Assembly (NCBI RefSeq): GCF_030348945.1
Contig: NZ_JAUCEN010000002.1
Coordinates: 4,650,001 to 4,714,000, forward strand
Direction of reading: 5' to 3'
DNA from: Peribacillus sp. ACCC06369
GTDB lineage: Bacteria > Bacillota > Bacilli > Bacillales > DSM-1321
DNA length: 64,000 bases
The position numbers and the translations under genes were made by a program. Within the stretch, counting starts at the first letter, position 1. Every line of letters begins with the position of its first letter. Below, piece by piece: positions 61,383-64,000 of the stretch. The notes beneath the pieces were generated by a model. That model saw only the letters and a program-made list of their open reading frames with translations, was not told the origin of the DNA and searched no databases.

Positions 61383-62138
61383 TCATTGAAATAGATGATG
61401 AAGCAGCCGATCTTTATCTTCAAAAAACTGTTTCATTAACAAATAGTGATTGGACTCCTCTAACGTCACTTCATTCATTCCCTCTTCTGAAATCTGAAGG
61501 ATTTTAGCATCCGGGTAGGCCATGATGATCGGGGAATGGGTGGAAATGATAAATTGGGAACCTTGTTGAACAAGCTCATTTATCCTGGCCAGCATCGATA
61601 TTTGTCTCAATGGCGACAAAGCAGCTTCAGGCTCATCAAGGATATACAATCCATCGCCTTGAAATCGTTCTACAAAGGCTGAGAAAAAAGATTCCCCATG
61701 TGATTGTTGATGAAGTGATTTTCCACCGAAGGAATCGATGATTTTCGAACCAAACGATGCCTCCCTGTCCAATTCCTCTATATTCGTAGCTAAATTATAA
61801 AAAGTTTCCGCCCTAAAGAAAAAATTATCCTTCGGTTTGTAAACTCCTTTTTTCAAACGGAGGTATTCGTCCAAATTCGAATGTGAATCATAATTGGAAA
61901 AATTGAAATTCAACGTTCCGCCTTCTGGATTGAAGCCATACGCAATCGCAATACCTTCAAGCAAGGTGGACTTCCCCATTCCATTTTCCCCGATAACATA
62001 GGTAACACTGGGATGAAAGGTCACTTCATTAAGGTGGTTGATAACCGGAAGATCAAGAGGAAAATGGTCATACGAAGATATTCGGTCTCTATTCAGGTAG
62101 ACGCCCCTGATGTACTGTGTATCATAATTTAGTTTCAT
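61383..62138 (-). CDS. AAA-family ATPase (ABC-ATPase-like, SMC/RecF type)
   Basis: A 251-residue stand-alone ATPase. Walker A is VIGENGMGKSTLLEGIA (about 47-63), the signature-like SHGESFFSAF lies near 146, Walker B is GLYILDEPEAALSP (about 163-176) and the His switch is FIISTHSPIIMAYPDA. It has no membrane or partner domain. Similar proteins (often annotated as predicted ATPase or AAA_23) are common in Firmicutes and of unknown role. ATG 62138 follows AGAAGGTGAT. It is monocistronic. Confidence 0.88.
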   Translation of the reverse strand: MKLNYDTQYIRGVYLNRDRISSYDHFPLDLPVINHLNEVTFHPSVTYVIGENGMGKSTLLEGIAIAYGFNPEGGTLNFNFSNYDSHSNLDEYLRLKKGVYKPKDNFFFRAETFYNLATNIEELDREASFGSKIIDSFGGKSLHQQSHGESFFSAFVERFQGDGLYILDEPEAALSPLRQISMLARINELVQQGSQFIISTHSPIIMAYPDAKILQISEEGMNEVTLEESNHYLLMKQFFEDKDRLLHHLFQ

Positions 62139-62342
62139 ATATAATCACCTTCTGTATAATAGATTCTTATAAACATTTAAAGAGCTGGTATATTCTATCA
62201 TGCTTACATTCTTAAAACGGCTAAGAACTGCAATCCAGGAGCCTTCCCTATCGAAGAACTCCATTGATTAGCCAAATTCATAGATTGATAATGAGGGAGG
62301 TCCTGTCATTTCCTTATTTTAACATCAATCTATATGCATCAC

Positions 62343-62380
62343 AAAAAAAGCAACTGGGACTACAATCCCAGTTGCTTTTA
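62343..62380 (-). terminator. Intrinsic terminator of the kdg genes
   Basis: AAAGCAACTGGGA...TCCCAGTTGCTTTT is a strong stem with A/T runs on both sides; it lies just after the kdgT stop. Confidence 0.88.
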
Positions 62381-62404
62381 GTTAACGCTTACACTTCATA
62401 TGTT

Positions 62405-63430
62405 TTACTTCGCTCTTTTTATGGAAGTTACATTTAGATCTTTTAATATGGCTGGTTTCATGCCTCTACGGTGCGGAATGCCTCTTTCTTCTTGTTTCTT
62501 TGCGACCCACATCGTCAGCATGGGTGTTAGAATCGCCGTTACCAATACACTTGTTGCGATAATCGCGGTTGCCGATTCCGCTACAGGAGCAAATTGCGGG
62601 TTTAACTCGGCAATGATGAATGGTACAGCAACTGCTGCACCCGCTGTGGAAGAAGCGGCGACCCCAGCAACACCATCAGAGCCTGTAACGTAGCGGTCCA
62701 GTAAATATAAGACACCTCCGGAAAGGAAGACGACAGCAACACCCATTAAAATACCCATGAATCCGGATTTTAAGATCATGCCAAAGTCCAACCCGAATCC
62801 TAGAGCTAATGCGAAGAACGGGATAAGGACCGGTACGGCCTGTCCAAAGAATTCCCGGCATTCTTTATCAATATTCCCTACAATCATGCCGACTGCAAAT
62901 GGAATCAAAGTGGAGACGATTGTTTGCCATGGAAATGTAGCAAGCCCGCCTACTCCCAGGATGATCATTGTGAAGAACGGTCCGCTTTCAATACTGATGA
63001 ACGGGAATGCGGCAGCATCTTCCGTTCTGCCCAATTTTGTCATAAGTGCGGTATAAAGACCGCCGTTCGTTTCATTAAAAGCTGCTATCAGCACTAAAAC
63101 CGAAAGACCGGAAAAGAGACCAGTTTGAATCCCATTCTCTGGAAGCAGCAAAGCTGCCCCATATCCTAATAATGCCGCAAATACGACTTTACCGATAAGC
63201 AATGTAAATCCTTTTCTGGCAATATACCCGGATTGCTTAACATCTATCGTAGCTCCGACACAAAAGAAAAAGACGGCTAATATCGATGCGGTACCTGTTA
63301 GCATGGCACCTGTAAATCCTCCAAAGAAGGTTGCCGTATCAGGAAAAATAGTATGTATCAAGGCTCCTATGAACAAAGGGACAACCATCATGCCACCAGG
63401 GATTTTTTCTATTGCAGCTTTTATTCTCAT
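62405..63430 (-). CDS. kdgT: 2-keto-3-deoxygluconate permease
   Basis: A 341-residue membrane protein with about ten spans and family-typical blocks: start KIPGGMMVVPLFIGALIHTIFP (split around residues 8-29), VGATIDVKQSGYIARKG, NETNGGLYTALM and GVAASSTAGAAVAVP. It imports 2-keto-3-deoxygluconate by proton symport. ATG 63430 follows GGAGAGATT. It ends the kdg unit and lies 84 bp after the sugar kinase gene on the same strand. Confidence 0.93.
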   Translation of the reverse strand: MRIKAAIEKIPGGMMVVPLFIGALIHTIFPDTATFFGGFTGAMLTGTASILAVFFFCVGATIDVKQSGYIARKGFTLLIGKVVFAALLGYGAALLLPENGIQTGLFSGLSVLVLIAAFNETNGGLYTALMTKLGRTEDAAAFPFISIESGPFFTMIILGVGGLATFPWQTIVSTLIPFAVGMIVGNIDKECREFFGQAVPVLIPFFALALGFGLDFGMILKSGFMGILMGVAVVFLSGGVLYLLDRYVTGSDGVAGVAASSTAGAAVAVPFIIAELNPQFAPVAESATAIIATSVLVTAILTPMLTMWVAKKQEERGIPHRRGMKPAILKDLNVTSIKRAK

Positions 63431-63514
63431 CGCAATCTCTCCACTTCATTATCAAATTTATGATTATTTGTAATTGGAAGTCTAGTTGTGGAGTTAACTG
63501 GTTGCTGTCATCGA

Positions 63515-64000
63515 TCATTCAACGTTTAAAAGTTCATTCTGGCTTTCAATAAAGTCCTGTAATTTTTTCCGGCTAGGCATACCATCCATATCACCAGGTG
63601 ACATGACTTGAAGAGCGCCAATCGCATTACCCCGAGTAACGGTTTCAATCGTAGATTTCCCTTCAAGCAAGCCGCTGATCACCCCGACGGCAAAACCATC
63701 GCCGGCACCTACTGTATCAACAACCTTTTCGGGGACAAAACCTTTAATATACCCTTCTTCATCCGCATTTTTATAATAGGCTCCCTCTGCTCCAAGCTTG
63801 ATGACGATCATTTTAACTCCTTTGTTCAAATAAAATTCAGCCACCTCTTCAGGTCTTTTAAGTCCTGTTAAAACTTCCGCTTCGGACATGCCAGGAAGAA
63901 ATAAATCACAAATGTAAGCAAGCTGATTAATGCAATCCACCATTTTTTGTTTATCCGGCCATAGGTTAGGTCGTAAATTCGGGTCAAATGAAACCGTTTT
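63515..64000 (-). CDS. kdgK: 2-keto-3-deoxygluconate kinase-like PfkB kinase (N-terminus beyond window)
   Basis: The 162 C-terminal codons are seen; the frame is open at the window edge, so the N-terminal half is missing. SFDPNLRPNLWPDK (the conserved DxNxR of the ribokinase family), FLPGMSEAEVLTGL, VIKLGAEGAYY and the PfkB signature 2 DTVGAGDGFAVGVI with its catalytic Asp are present. PfkB kinases phosphorylate sugars; the adjacent kdgT strongly suggests 2-keto-3-deoxygluconate as substrate, yielding KDPG. Confidence 0.85.
   Translation of the reverse strand, partial: KTVSFDPNLRPNLWPDKQKMVDCINQLAYICDLFLPGMSEAEVLTGLKRPEEVAEFYLNKGVKMIVIKLGAEGAYYKNADEEGYIKGFVPEKVVDTVGAGDGFAVGVISGLLEGKSTIETVTRGNAIGALQVMSPGDMDGMPSRKKLQDFIESQNELLNVE

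Noticed and set aside
1..64000. tRNA/rRNA genes, insertion sequences and prophage genes
   Set aside because: None recognised on either strand; the repeats found are small non-coding elements without transposase genes or clear target duplications.

Overview
The window looks like chromosomal DNA of a low-GC, endospore-forming Bacillaceae, most likely Peribacillus or a close relative. This is inferred from the AT-rich composition, strong GGAGG-type ribosome binding sites with frequent GTG/TTG starts, and typical Bacillus genes: ktrAB under a c-di-AMP riboswitch, an RsbR-like STAS protein, BdbC/BdbD, a YaaH-like LysM-GH18 enzyme, YhgE/Pip and a Ytr-like GntR-ABC operon. I see no rRNA, tRNA, CRISPR array, transposase or prophage module.

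Layout. 1-9.5 kb: a cell-surface 5'-nucleotidase cut by the window edge, a divergent XRE-cupin/LysE exporter pair, a PhzF-like protein, a LysM-GH18 enzyme, a small patch of broken or orphan secreted-protein genes, and a TauE/SafE permease. 9.6-18 kb: an orphan GntR regulator, a cluster of GC-rich dispersed repeats, pepD with a VanZ-like gene, an ABC exporter with a divergent TetR regulator, and an MFS transporter behind a structured T-box-like leader. 18-28.4 kb: c-di-AMP riboswitch-ktrB-ktrA, an RsbR-like protein, two methyltransferases, a PadR-pentapeptide-small membrane protein operon, a second PhzF, and an ATP-grasp ligase behind a clear T-box. 28.5-36.3 kb: a cell-envelope sugar cluster (pgcA, gtaB, a 1200-residue teichoic-acid polymerase/glycosyltransferase, galE). 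36.5-40 kb: a redox group (NAD(P)H-binding oxidoreductase, bdbDC, an Rrf2 regulator) with a shared promoter motif. 40-50 kb: a nine-SH3 autolysin, a manganese-type riboswitch next to a kinase-like gene, an SRPBCC-ArsR operon, and Rrf2-YhgE/Pip. 49-64 kb: thioredoxin-like, VOC, GH8, pentapeptide and repetitive proteins, MarR-MFS, a Ytr-like ABC operon, an AAA ATPase, and the start of a 2-keto-3-deoxygluconate utilisation group.

The most striking unexplained signal is a set of four intergenic arrays (13.44-13.60, 27.74-27.91, 37.34-38.08 and 55.62-56.20 kb). Core sequences differ between most of them, but the architecture is the same: a 7-8 bp core recurs every 20-21 bp (two turns of B-DNA), usually with two spacer types alternating to give a 41-42 bp unit. 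All four lie between the 3' end of one gene and the 5' end of the next co-oriented gene. The first two share the core ATTCGACC/GGTCGAAT.

Other points of interest are a split GT4 glycosyltransferase with four GW-like modules inserted between its halves, T-box control of an ATP-grasp ligase, a probable manganese riboswitch with no manganese transporter beside it, a promoter motif linking the Rrf2 regulator to bdbDC and the oxidoreductase, and a PhzF paralogue lacking the family's catalytic glutamate.
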